Source: an uncultured Clostridia bacterium
GTDB lineage: Bacteria; Bacillota; Clostridia; Lachnospirales; Lachnospiraceae
DNA length: 42,980 nucleotides
Direction: 5' to 3'
Assembly: GCA_946184675.1 (NCBI GenBank)
Contig: CAMHFW010000003.1
Coordinates: forward strand, 1 to 42,980
In this document: piece after piece, positions 8,234-16,224 of the stretch
Layout of the letters: every line of letters starts with the position of its first letter
Numbering within the stretch: position 1 is the stretch's first letter
The notes under the pieces: model-generated
Told to the model about the DNA's origin: nothing
What the model saw: the letters and a program-made list of their open reading frames with translations, nothing else
The model's database searches: none
Position numbers and translations under genes: made by a program

Positions 8234-8964
8234 CACAGGAACTGATTACATGCACAGGCCTCTGCAGAGATTTCGGAGACGTGAAGGCTCTGGACCATGT
8301 TGATCTGAGCCTGACTTCCGGCAAGATCATCGGTCTTCTGGGCCCCAACGGATCCGGCAAGACAACACTGATTAAGATCCTGAACGGGCTGCTGCAGCCT
8401 TCGTCCGGTGAAGTCCGCATCGCAGGAGAATTCCCCGGCGTGGAGACGAAAAAGATCGTCAGCTATCTGCCCGACCGTCCCTATTTTGCGGACTGGATGC
8501 GGGTAGGCGATATGATTGAGCTTTTTGCAGACTTTTATGAAGACTTTGACCTTGAGAAATCATCGGATATGTGCAGGACGCTCGGACTGAAGCCGCAGAT
8601 GCGGATCAAGAGTCTTTCTAAGGGAACCAAGGAAAAAATGCAGCTCATGCTGGTTATGTCCAGAAATGCCAGACTCTACCTGCTGGATGAGCCGATTGCC
8701 GGAGTAGACCCGGCGGCCAGAGAGTTCATCATGAGAACGATTCTGACCAATTACAGCGAGGATGCCACGGTGCTGATCTCCACCCACCTGATTCTCGATA
8801 TCGAAAAAGTACTTGATGAAGCAGTCTTTCTGCGGGAAGGCAGCGTGGTTCTGCATGAGAGTGTAGACAGCATCAGAGACCGCACAAACGGCAGTGTGGA
8901 CCAGCTCTTCCGGGAGATGTTCCGTGCACAGCTCTGGAATGGAGGGAATGAATATGCTCAGTAA
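8230..8964 (+). CDS. ABC transporter ATP-binding protein
   Basis: Cytoplasmic ATPase of an ABC exporter that pairs with the membrane protein encoded next. Walker A is GPNGSGKTT (about residues 38-46) and Walker B with D-loop is [14 protein letters not shown]. The switch histidine is in ISTHL. The signature motif is [11 protein letters not shown] rather than LSGGQ, a variant seen in YtrB-like and bacitracin-type ATPases. Length 244 aa is typical of this class. It overlaps the upstream regulator by 4 nt and the permease by 11 nt. The substrate is unknown; cell-wall-active peptide stress is a family-level guess. Confidence 0.93.
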   Translation: MTQELITCTGLCRDFGDVKALDHVDLSLTSGKIIGLLGPNGSGKTTLIKILNGLLQPSSGEVRIAGEFPGVETKKIVSYLPDRPYFADWMRVGDMIELFADFYEDFDLEKSSDMCRTLGLKPQMRIKSLSKGTKEKMQLMLVMSRNARLYLLDEPIAGVDPAAREFIMRTILTNYSEDATVLISTHLILDIEKVLDEAVFLREGSVVLHESVDSIRDRTNGSVDQLFREMFRAQLWNGGNEYAQ

Positions 8965-9805
8965 ATTGATGAAATATGATCTGCGTTCCTGCTTCAGACG
9001 CTTTGGAGTGCTCTGGATCGCAACAGCAGCCTTTGCAGTCCTGACCGGAATCATGATGCATGGGGTTTTTGAAAAAGCAATGGAAAGCGGCAGCTTTATC
9101 CTCCGCTTTCTGACCATTCTGGTGCCGGTTATCCTGATCGGACTGATCATTGTGACAGGAGTCCTGACTTTTGTCTTTATCTGCGAGAGATTTTACAAGG
9201 GACTGCTGGGTGACGAAGGCTATCTGATGTTTACGCTTCCGGCTTCTGTGTCCGAGCACATTGCGGCCAAGGCGCTGAGTGCTATGATTCTGACCATCAT
9301 TTCCAGCCTGGTTGCCTTGGTCAGCGGCCTGATTTTCCTCCTGATCTACCAGCCGGCCGAGCTGATGGAAGGTCTGCGCATGCTGCCTCAGATCCTGAAG
9401 GAGGCGGATCTGCCTGCGTCGGTACCTCTTTTCCTGCTGGAGATCCTTGTCCTCATTCTGTTTACAGTGGCAAAGGAGACTCTCAAGATTTACGCTTCCA
9501 TCGCGCTGGGTCATCTGGCCAAAAAGCATCGTGTCCTCTGGGCAATTCTGGCTTACTTCGGTATCACCACCCTGGAAAGTCTGGCAAGAGGACTTGTGAT
9601 CAGCAACGGCCTTTTCTCCAGATTAGAAGCATGGGCAGAAGAGGCAGACTGGGGTATTATATACACAAACGGCACCTGGTCCGTTACCGGTATCGGCATG
9701 TTAGCCGGTATCATCGGCCTGCTCATTCTGGTCTACCTGATCATGTCAGCCGTCTACTTTATCGTCACAAAAGTCATCCTGACCAGAAAACTGAACCTGG
9801 AATAG
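8954..9805 (+). CDS. ABC transporter permease
   Basis: Integral membrane partner of the preceding ATPase. The 283-aa chain begins [11 protein letters not shown], a common start for ABC-2-like permeases of this type, and has about six hydrophobic helices. These include an [17 protein letters not shown] stretch and the last helix near [22 protein letters not shown]-like segment (here [13 protein letters not shown]) is a hallmark of clostridial permeases of this family. ATG 8954 is preferred because GGAGGG (8941-8946) lies 7 nt upstream; the track start at 8894 lacks a site. Followed by a terminator, so it ends the operon. Confidence 0.88.
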   Translation: MLSKLMKYDLRSCFRRFGVLWIATAAFAVLTGIMMHGVFEKAMESGSFILRFLTILVPVILIGLIIVTGVLTFVFICERFYKGLLGDEGYLMFTLPASVSEHIAAKALSAMILTIISSLVALVSGLIFLLIYQPAELMEGLRMLPQILKEADLPASVPLFLLEILVLILFTVAKETLKIYASIALGHLAKKHRVLWAILAYFGITTLESLARGLVISNGLFSRLEAWAEEADWGIIYTNGTWSVTGIGMLAGIIGLLILVYLIMSAVYFIVTKVILTRKLNLE

Positions 9806-9814
9806 GAGACATCG

Positions 9815-9859
9815 GGGCTCCGCAAGTTCTTATAAATGGCTTGCGGGGCTCTTTTTTTT
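9815..9859 (+). terminator. Rho-independent terminator after the ABC permease
   Basis: GGGCTCCGCAAG pairs with CTTGCGGGGCTC as a 12-bp stem with two G-U pairs, followed by eight T. Confidence 0.88.
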
Positions 9860-9911
9860 GTGCTAAAAATAGATGTTAGAAAATACTATCTGCAGGACAG
9901 AGGGAGAATAC

Positions 9912-10631
9912 ATGCCAGGATTAGGTACGATTATAAATGTTTGTTTTATCATAGCCGGCGGAGTGGCCGGCGTCTTGTCTGGCAACCGGCTCAGTGAGAG
10001 GAGCCGGGAGACTCTGATGCTGGCCAATGCCGTTGCGGTGCTTTTTATCGGTATCGCCGGCGCTCTGCAGTGTATGTACGTGATGGCGGAGAATGGCAGG
10101 CTGGAGACGACAGGCACCATGATGATGATTGCCTCTCTGGCCATCGGAGCCCTGGTCGGGGAACTGATCGACCTGGAAGGGAAGATTGAGAGATTCGGCG
10201 TATGGCTCCGTGACAAAACCGGTAACAGCTCAGACAAGGGCTTTGTGAATGCATTTGTGACCGCTTCTCTGACGGTCTGCATCGGCGCTATGGCTGTGGT
10301 CGGCTCGATTGAGGACGGAGCGGTCGGTGATCATTCCATACTTTTTGCCAAGGCGGTGCTCGACCTGATCATCATCATGGTCATGTCAGCGTCACTGGGA
10401 AAGGGATGTATGTTTTCGGCCATTCCTGTCGGACTCTTTCAGGGGAGCGTAACAGCACTTGCTGTACTGATTCGCCCCTATATCACAGACACAGCAATGA
10501 ATCACCTTTCCCTTGTCGGGTCAGTCCTGATTTTCTGTGTCGGTGTCAATTTGTTCTGGGGGAAAAAGATCCGCGTGGCCAATTTGCTTCCGTCACTTGT
10601 CGTGGCGGTCGTCTGGGCTGCATTTTTGTAA
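9912..10631 (+). CDS. DUF554 family membrane protein
   Basis: Polytopic membrane protein of the DUF554 (YdfK/YqgA) family, whose function is not established. The 239-aa sequence begins MPGLGTIINVCFIIAGGVAG, diagnostic of the family. It contains the IGALVGELIDLEGKIE segment, CIGAMAVVGSIEDG, and a hydrophobic C-terminus ending in NLLPSLVVAVVWAA. About six helices are visible. ATG 9912 is preferred over the track start 9873 because AGGGAGA lies about 6 nt upstream and the N-terminus fits. It seems to be a single-gene unit between a terminator and the promoter of the XRE gene. Confidence 0.9.
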   Translation: MPGLGTIINVCFIIAGGVAGVLSGNRLSERSRETLMLANAVAVLFIGIAGALQCMYVMAENGRLETTGTMMMIASLAIGALVGELIDLEGKIERFGVWLRDKTGNSSDKGFVNAFVTASLTVCIGAMAVVGSIEDGAVGDHSILFAKAVLDLIIIMVMSASLGKGCMFSAIPVGLFQGSVTALAVLIRPYITDTAMNHLSLVGSVLIFCVGVNLFWGKKIRVANLLPSLVVAVVWAAFL

Positions 10632-10652
10632 AAAATCCCCAGTTTCAGGCAT

Positions 10653-10700
10653 TTGCAACCGGCAGTTGACAAATTGCAAAGCCCGCTTTATAGTCTGCAA
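10653..10700 (+). promoter_or_regulatory. Promoter with three 21-bp-spaced TTGCAA-like sites
   Basis: TTGACA (10666-10671), 17 bp, TATAGT (10689-10694). TTGCAA (10653-10658), TTGCAA (10674-10679) and CTGCAA (10695-10700) lie exactly 21 bp apart, that is two helical turns, and bracket the -35 and -10. This is a plausible operator for the XRE regulator encoded downstream (inference). Confidence 0.65.
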
Positions 10701-10782
10701 CCCGGGAAATGTGTATGCTAAGGTCAGAAAACAAAAGGCCCGGCGCAGCAGCGCACTGGCAAGAGAAAGGAGAGTGCCTGTT

Positions 10783-11775
10783 ATGATGATGGCAGATAAG
10801 ATTATACTGGAGAGAAAGAAAAACGGGTGGTCACAGGAGGAACTTGCAGACCGGCTGCATGTCAGCCGCCAGTCGGTATCCAAATGGGAGGGAGCACAGT
10901 CCGTCCCCGATCTGAATAAAGTCATTGCGATGGCTGAACTGTTTGGCGTCAGTACCGATTACCTTTTAAAAGATGAGATAGAAGATCTGCCGGCACCTGT
11001 AGAAGATTCTGTAAGTGTAGATTCGGAAGGAGAGTTTGTCCGCAAGGTCAGCCTGGAGGAAGCCCATTCCTACCTTTCTGCAGTCGAACAGTCAGCCGGA
11101 CAGATTTCAGTGGGCGTGATGCTCTGCATCCTGTCCCCCATCTTTCTGATTATTGCAGCGGCAGCAGGAGAAGCCGGCAGGATTCCTCTGAATGAGGAAC
11201 AGGCCAGTATCCTGGGATGCATTGTTCTACTGCTGATCGTTGCGGCAGCTGTATTCCTTTTTGTTAAAAACGGGATGCAGCTTTCCAAATATGATTATCT
11301 GGAAAAAGAGATCATCGATACCGAATACGGCGTGATCAGCCTGGCAAAAGAGCGCAAACAGGAGTATGAGCATACTCATCTGATGGGAATGACGGTTGGT
11401 ATCATCCTCTGCGTTCTTAGTGCCGTGCCGGTCCTGGGAACCAGTCTGGCTGACGAGGAGAACGAACTGCTGATCTGTATCGGCGTTGGCATCACCCTGG
11501 CTCTGATTGCTGTCGGTGTATGGCAGATCGTCAGGGTCTCTGTGATCTGGGAGAGTTATCAGAAACTCCTGGAAGAGGGCGATTATACCCGCAGAAAGAA
11601 GAGGAGCAGAAAAGGAATTTTGTCCGGGATTTACTGGGCTATCGTGACAGCGATCTTTCTGGGCTACAGCTTCTGGACCATGGAGTGGCACCGCAGCTGG
11701 ATCATCTGGCCGGTGGCAGGCGTACTCTACGTAGTTGTGCAGCAGATAGAAGAAGTCATTCAGAACCGGAAATAA
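10783..11775 (+). CDS. XRE-family HTH regulator with membrane C-terminus
   Basis: A membrane-anchored transcription regulator. An N-terminal Cro/C1-type helix-turn-helix (about residues 5-62) shows ILERKKNGWSQEELADRLHVSRQSVSKWE, the classical XRE pattern. A Glu-rich linker follows, then about four hydrophobic helices in two pairs (near IFLIIAAAAG / CIVLLLIVAAAVFLF and GIILCVLSAVPVLG / ITLALIAVGVW), plus two near the end. Length 330 aa. ATG 10783 follows AAGGAG at 10767-10772; two further ATGs (10786, 10789) are possible. The signal sensed is unknown. It is a single-gene unit with its own promoter and terminator and may autoregulate. Confidence 0.9.
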   Translation: MMMADKIILERKKNGWSQEELADRLHVSRQSVSKWEGAQSVPDLNKVIAMAELFGVSTDYLLKDEIEDLPAPVEDSVSVDSEGEFVRKVSLEEAHSYLSAVEQSAGQISVGVMLCILSPIFLIIAAAAGEAGRIPLNEEQASILGCIVLLLIVAAAVFLFVKNGMQLSKYDYLEKEIIDTEYGVISLAKERKQEYEHTHLMGMTVGIILCVLSAVPVLGTSLADEENELLICIGVGITLALIAVGVWQIVRVSVIWESYQKLLEEGDYTRRKKRSRKGILSGIYWAIVTAIFLGYSFWTMEWHRSWIIWPVAGVLYVVVQQIEEVIQNRK

Positions 11776-11780
11776 TAGTA

Positions 11781-11802
11781 TTTCAGATGGGGAAATCTGA
11801 AA
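11781..11802. repeat. Short perfect inverted repeat
   Basis: TTTCAGAT-GGGGAA-ATCTGAAA, 8-bp arms, immediately after the XRE gene stop and before the terminator. It may stabilise the mRNA end or be an operator; there is no T-tract of its own. Confidence 0.6.
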
Positions 11803-11817
11803 AAAACGGAAACATCC

Positions 11818-11854
11818 TGCAGGGGGTCTGAAAAGAGCCCCCTGCTTTTGTTTT
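11818..11854 (+). terminator. Rho-independent terminator after the XRE gene
   Basis: TGCAGGGGGT and GCCCCCTGC form a 9-bp stem including one G-U pair, followed by TTTTGTTTTC. Confidence 0.85.
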
Positions 11855-11921
11855 CTTCTGGTATATGATAAAATACATTTATCAGAGAGGGTTCATGATT
11901 TGTACAAAGGAGGGAATGCTA

Positions 11922-12902
11922 GTGAAAAAGGCAATTGCAATATTATGTGCTCTGACTCTGTGTCTTGGCGCTTTGTCCGGCTGCGGCAATTCGCAGAAAA
12001 AGGAAAGCGCACAGCCCGCAGAGACGGAGAGCGCCGCAGAGAGTGAAAGTGCCGCAGATACGCAAACAGCGCCTCCGGCTGAGACGGAAACAGCAGCTGT
12101 AACGGAATCGGAAGCGGAACCTTCCCGGGAAGCAGATGAGGATTACCTTTTCGCAGATCTTGACCTGCGTGATCCGGCCGATCTTGAGGAAGCGGCAGAC
12201 CGGATCCTGGCCATTCCCGAGCTGCATACGGGGGAGGTCATCGATGGGAAGGCAGTGCCGGAAGGATACAATAATTTCGGCATCACGAAGACCGAAGCGC
12301 AGGCAGGCATAGTGCTCAGCGCCTGCATGTATTATACCGCCCTGGGAAAGAACCCTGATCAGACACTGGAAACAAAAGCACAGGAAATCAACAGCAAGCT
12401 GACTCCCTACAGTCTCACGCAGAAGCTCACGGCTGATTTGCAGCCAGACGGCGGCAGCCCTGAGAATGTAATCGTGGAAACGGTGTTTGTCGGGCTTGCA
12501 GGGATGAGCAAGGTTCCCCCGACCCTGATCTGTCTTTCCACAGACGGAGGAAAAAGCTGGGATTACCGGATGACCAGTTATCTGTACGGGGCGATCAAAT
12601 GCTCCGGCAATGATTTTGCCTTTGCCAGCAATTATCTTGGGAACACGGCTGCAGACCCGATGCCGACGCTGGTTGTCTTTGAAAATATGGGGGAAAGCAT
12701 CTGGGAGAAGGAAATCGGGATTGAACCGGCAGAGGGGATTGTGCTTTACGAGGCAGATGTTCTTGCGGTAGAAAAAGGCGGAGATGGTCAGACGCAGGTC
12801 AAAGTCGGATACAGAGAGCAGTCTGATCCGCAGGCAGAAGACAAGTATTTCCAGACCATGCTCTACAGCAGGGACGGCGAAGGAATGGTAATATCAGAGT
12901 AA
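11922..12902 (+). CDS. Lipoprotein of unknown function
   Basis: Exported lipid-anchored protein, 326 aa from GTG 11922. The signal peptide is a KKAIAILCALTLCLGALSGC type with lipobox LSGC (Cys at about residue 22). A long Ala/Glu/Ser/Thr linker (to about residue 70) precedes a globular part of about 250 residues that I do not recognise. It contains LICLSTDGGKSWDYRMTSYLYG, reminiscent of BNR/sialidase-type Asp-box turns (S-x-D-x-G-x-x-W); one such box does not assign a function. GTG is chosen because AAAGGAGGG ends 8 nt upstream, whereas ATG 11916 is too close. It is followed after 17 nt by a glutaredoxin-like gene. Confidence 0.85.
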   Translation: MKKAIAILCALTLCLGALSGCGNSQKKESAQPAETESAAESESAADTQTAPPAETETAAVTESEAEPSREADEDYLFADLDLRDPADLEEAADRILAIPELHTGEVIDGKAVPEGYNNFGITKTEAQAGIVLSACMYYTALGKNPDQTLETKAQEINSKLTPYSLTQKLTADLQPDGGSPENVIVETVFVGLAGMSKVPPTLICLSTDGGKSWDYRMTSYLYGAIKCSGNDFAFASNYLGNTAADPMPTLVVFENMGESIWEKEIGIEPAEGIVLYEADVLAVEKGGDGQTQVKVGYREQSDPQAEDKYFQTMLYSRDGEGMVISE

Positions 12903-12919
12903 GAGGAGGCACAAGCGGA

Positions 12920-13198
12920 ATGAGAAAAGTAACCTGTTTCTATCTGAAGACCTGTCCCTACTGTGTACAGGCAAAAAAAGCATTGGATGACCTGATCGCG
13001 GAGAATCCGGCCTACGGCCAGGTGTCAGTGGAGTGGATTGAGGAAAACGAGCATTCGGAAATCATCGACCAGTACGACTACTATGCGACTCCGAGTATGT
13101 TTATCGGTAAGGAAAAGCTTTACGAGGCGCATCTGTTTGAGAAATATGATGAGTGTAAAGGACATGTGAAGGCAGTTCTTGACGCTGCAATGGAGTGA
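12920..13198 (+). CDS. Glutaredoxin/thioredoxin-like protein
   Basis: Small cytoplasmic thiol-disulfide protein, 92 aa, with a thioredoxin fold. The redox motif is CPYC (C12, C15) after the first beta strand, and the cis-proline is in ATPSMFIG (about residue 59). It lacks a signal peptide, so it acts in the cytoplasm. It sits between two lipoprotein genes, 17 nt after one and 7 nt before the other, and is probably co-transcribed. Why an intracellular glutaredoxin lies between them is not evident. The target is unknown. Confidence 0.9.
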   Translation: MRKVTCFYLKTCPYCVQAKKALDDLIAENPAYGQVSVEWIEENEHSEIIDQYDYYATPSMFIGKEKLYEAHLFEKYDECKGHVKAVLDAAME

Positions 13199-13205
13199 GA
13201 AAAAC

Positions 13206-14918
13206 ATGAAAAAGATGATTGCAAAAAGTATATCCGGGTGTGTAACCGCAGCACTTGTATTTGGACTTGCCGCCTGCGGCGGCGGCAGCAAGACTCCTGT
13301 GACGGAGACCCCGGCTCAAAGCCAGACTGAGGCGGAGCAGACCGGGGAAACTGCGGCAGAAACACAGCCTGCACAGACAGAGACAGAGGCCCCGGCAGGG
13401 CCTTCGGAGGAGGAAATCGCAAATGCTTATCTGCAGATCCTGCGCAGGGACGAGAGCCGGATCCGGGCCTACAACTGGCAGACTGACTGGGGACAGGCGG
13501 GAAAGCCGGTTGCCATCACAGATGTGAACGGGGATGAGATTCCGGAGCTGATATATGCGGCAGTGTCGGAGGATCCAGACAGAGCCATGTTTGCTGCCGA
13601 CTTGCACATTTATACCTATGAAGCAGATGAGAAAGAGGCAGAGGAACTCTATGATCATGAGATGTGGGATGTTGCTGTGGCAGGCGGCAGCCGCTATCTC
13701 CTGTTCCGGGAAAAGGACGGTTCCTTCTGGGCTTACACCAGCGCAGGAGATGAACAGTGGACCAACTGCTTTGAACGTTTTGCGATGAAGGATGATGACG
13801 ATATGGTCCTCTCACAGCAGGCGAAAAAGTTCACCTATCCCGATGAAAATTATACAACAAGGATAGAGGAATATACCGGCCCGGAGGATAAGGAAATCAC
13901 TGCTGAGGAATATGAGAGCCAGAAGGCTGCTCTGATTGACGGCCTTGCTCTTGCAATCCTGCGGGGCAATCTGGATGACGAAGAGCTGGAAGCAGCTGCA
14001 GATCATGCGGATTCCGCCGAAATGACTTTTGACGAGGCCATTTCCTATCTGCAGGGAAAAGCAGGAGAGGCAGAGAGCAAGAGCATTGATGCCGGAACAC
14101 TTTTTGCGGCATTGGATGACAAGGATTTTTACTTCGCCAGCGGCGCTGGCGGCTGGGCTACCGAGCTGGAGATTGATGAGGACGGCAGCTTTTCCGGAGA
14201 GTACCATGACTCTGATATGGGAGACCGGGGAGATGATTATCCGGGAGGAACTGTCTATGTTTGTGAATTTGAAGGACGTTTCTCCAAACCGGAAAAAATA
14301 GACGACTATAGCTACCAGCTCAAACTGGAAGATATTTCCTATGAGAAAAAGCCGGGAACCACCTGGATTGATGACCAGGTCCGCAAGATTGCATCGGAGG
14401 CTTACGGGCTGACACCGGATCAGGGCGGTATGGAAGGCGCTGCCGGAAGTGAATTTATTCTTTATCTGCCCGGGGCGCCGACTGCGGATTTGCCTGACGG
14501 ATTCATAGACAGCATCCGCATGCCGAGAGCATGGTCTGAAGTTCCGGCAAAGCTTCCCTGCTACGGTTTGTACAATGTGCAGGCGGAGACAGCCTTCAGT
14601 GCGGATGCCGGAACGGCTTCCGGCGCAGCGGACGACAGCAGCAGCTCTGCCGGATCCTCTGATCAGGGCCTCCTGCCCGAGAGCAGTCAGAAACTGCTGA
14701 CAGAGGAGGATATCGCCGGGATGAGCGATGATGACATCCAGCTGGCAATCAACACCATCTACGCCAGACATGGCTACCGGTTCAAGGACAGCCAGCTTCT
14801 GGAATATTTTAAGGGCTTTGACTGGTATCAGCCTTCCGAATCCGACATGGAAGATGTGAAGGATACCTTCAGTGACATCGAAGAAAAGAATGTGGATTTT
14901 CTGGCGAAACACCAGTAA
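13206..14918 (+). CDS. Lipoprotein with C-terminal YARHG domain
   Basis: Cell-surface lipoprotein, 570 aa. The signal peptide has lipobox LAAC (Cys at about residue 24) followed by a Thr/Glu/Gln-rich linker. The middle starts with an ITDVNGDEIPELIY segment, an integrin-like FG-GAP/EF-hand-like calcium motif. The C-terminus carries a YARHG domain (INTIYARHGYRFKDSQLLEYF, about residues 512-550), an extracellular domain of unknown role in Firmicutes. A Ser-rich spacer (DDSSSSAGSSDQG) separates them. Start at ATG 13206 gives the signal peptide; the track start at 13179 overlaps the previous gene. A terminator follows. Confidence 0.88.
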   Translation: MKKMIAKSISGCVTAALVFGLAACGGGSKTPVTETPAQSQTEAEQTGETAAETQPAQTETEAPAGPSEEEIANAYLQILRRDESRIRAYNWQTDWGQAGKPVAITDVNGDEIPELIYAAVSEDPDRAMFAADLHIYTYEADEKEAEELYDHEMWDVAVAGGSRYLLFREKDGSFWAYTSAGDEQWTNCFERFAMKDDDDMVLSQQAKKFTYPDENYTTRIEEYTGPEDKEITAEEYESQKAALIDGLALAILRGNLDDEELEAAADHADSAEMTFDEAISYLQGKAGEAESKSIDAGTLFAALDDKDFYFASGAGGWATELEIDEDGSFSGEYHDSDMGDRGDDYPGGTVYVCEFEGRFSKPEKIDDYSYQLKLEDISYEKKPGTTWIDDQVRKIASEAYGLTPDQGGMEGAAGSEFILYLPGAPTADLPDGFIDSIRMPRAWSEVPAKLPCYGLYNVQAETAFSADAGTASGAADDSSSSAGSSDQGLLPESSQKLLTEEDIAGMSDDDIQLAINTIYARHGYRFKDSQLLEYFKGFDWYQPSESDMEDVKDTFSDIEEKNVDFLAKHQ

Positions 14919-14963
14919 ACAGACATTTTCGGTACTGACAGCCGATGGCTGACATATTGTAAA

Positions 14964-14999
14964 AACAGGAGGCAAATCAGAAGCCTCCTGTTTTTTTCT
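14964..14999 (+). terminator. Rho-independent terminator after the YARHG lipoprotein
   Basis: AACAGGAGGC and GCCTCCTGTT form a perfect 10-bp stem with a 9-nt loop, followed by seven T. Confidence 0.92.
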
Positions 15000-15067
15000 T
15001 GGCCTCGTTATGATAATATGATCGCAGCAGAAGAAGGGGGATTCCAATCGGAAGAGGAGATTTGACG

Positions 15068-16153
15068 ATGGATAGATTTGCCGAAATTGCAAGAAAGCTC
15101 CGGGCGGACCTTCACACTTGCCCGGAGCCTGCCTTTGAGGAAAAAAGAACAAAGGAGAGAATACTGCGCTTTTTGCGGGAGGAGACCCTGCTGGAAGTGA
15201 CAGATTGCGGGTGCTGGATCTGGGCCAAATGGACCGGGGAAGACGACAGACCGGCAAGCAGACTGGCGCTTCGGGCTGATTTTGACGCAGTGACCGGCGC
15301 GGACGGACGGCCCGGTCACTACTGCGGGCATGACGGGCATGCGGCCCTGCTCTGCGGACTGGCAGGATATATCAGTGAAAGCAGGCCGAAAAGAAGTGTC
15401 TATCTGATTTTTCAGCCGGCGGAGGAGATTGGGGAAGGGGCCAGGCTCTGCCGGAAGCTTTTGAAAGAAGAGAAGATTCCGGAAATCTACGGACTGCATA
15501 ATATACCCGGTTTTCCCAAGGGGACAGTGCTGGTAAGACAAGGTACTTTTGCCTGCGCCTCAACAGGGCTGGAACTGAAATGGACAGGAGAGTCTTCTCA
15601 CGCAGCCTACCCGGAGAATGGCCGGAATCCTGCCGGGGCGGTGGCGGAGCTGGTTGTCTGGACCCGGGAGCGTCTGCAGCTGCCGCATAAGGGAATCCTG
15701 CTCTGTACCGTAATCGGGGCGGAAATGGGAAGCAGTGCCTATGGGGTATCCGCAGGCGACGCTGTTCTGAGGCTGACCGTAAGAGGAGAGAATCCGGAAG
15801 AATTCGAGCGGTTTCTGGCAGATATCCGGGAAAAAGCGGAAAAGCTGGCAGCCGGAGAGGGACTGCAGCTGGCAGTTCGGGAAATCGAGCGCTTCCCGGC
15901 AACGGTGAACGGCACTTATGGAAGTGAGCGGGTAGTCAGGGCGGCCGCATTGTCCGGCAGACAGGTGCAGGTCCTTTCAGAACCCATGCGATGGTCAGAG
16001 GATTTCGGATATTATCTGCAAGAGGCAGAAGGCGCCTTTTTCGGAATCGGCGACGGGGAAGATTATCCGCAGCTGCATACACAGCAGTACAGCTTCCCTG
16101 ATGAGATTATCCCGGATGCGCTGGCTCTTTTTGCTGCGATTGCAGAATCATAG
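15068..16153 (+). CDS. M20-family amidohydrolase/peptidase
   Basis: Zinc-dependent hydrolase of the M20D/amidohydrolase type (hippurate, N-acyl amino acid or peptide substrates). Metal and catalytic motifs are present: GHYCGHDGHAALL (Cys and two His, about residues 80-92), FQPAEEIGEGA (about 117-127), GLHN, SSHAAYPENGRNP in the dimerisation region, and a C-terminal LHTQQYSFPDE. No signal peptide, so cytoplasmic. ATG 15068 is chosen with AGAGGAGA 8 nt upstream; TTG 15062 is possible but too close. The length (361 aa) is slightly short, mainly in the N-terminal part. The precise substrate is unknown. Confidence 0.92.
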   Translation: MDRFAEIARKLRADLHTCPEPAFEEKRTKERILRFLREETLLEVTDCGCWIWAKWTGEDDRPASRLALRADFDAVTGADGRPGHYCGHDGHAALLCGLAGYISESRPKRSVYLIFQPAEEIGEGARLCRKLLKEEKIPEIYGLHNIPGFPKGTVLVRQGTFACASTGLELKWTGESSHAAYPENGRNPAGAVAELVVWTRERLQLPHKGILLCTVIGAEMGSSAYGVSAGDAVLRLTVRGENPEEFERFLADIREKAEKLAAGEGLQLAVREIERFPATVNGTYGSERVVRAAALSGRQVQVLSEPMRWSEDFGYYLQEAEGAFFGIGDGEDYPQLHTQQYSFPDEIIPDALALFAAIAES

Positions 16154-16160
16154 AAGAAGC

Positions 16161-16189
16161 TTGAACCTGAGCCTGAAATAGGATAAGAT
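16161..16189 (+). promoter_or_regulatory. Putative promoter for the trigger factor gene
   Basis: TTGAAC (16161-16166), 17-bp spacer, TAAGAT (16184-16189), 36 nt before the start codon. Confidence 0.45.
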
Positions 16190-16224
16190 TTTACAGACAG
16201 AATAAAAACAGGAGGATATTTAAG

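Noticed and set aside
13812-15257. 481-aa antisense ORF opposite the YARHG lipoprotein and M20 gene
   Set aside because: It crosses a terminator and two well-supported plus-strand genes and shows no recognisable domain.
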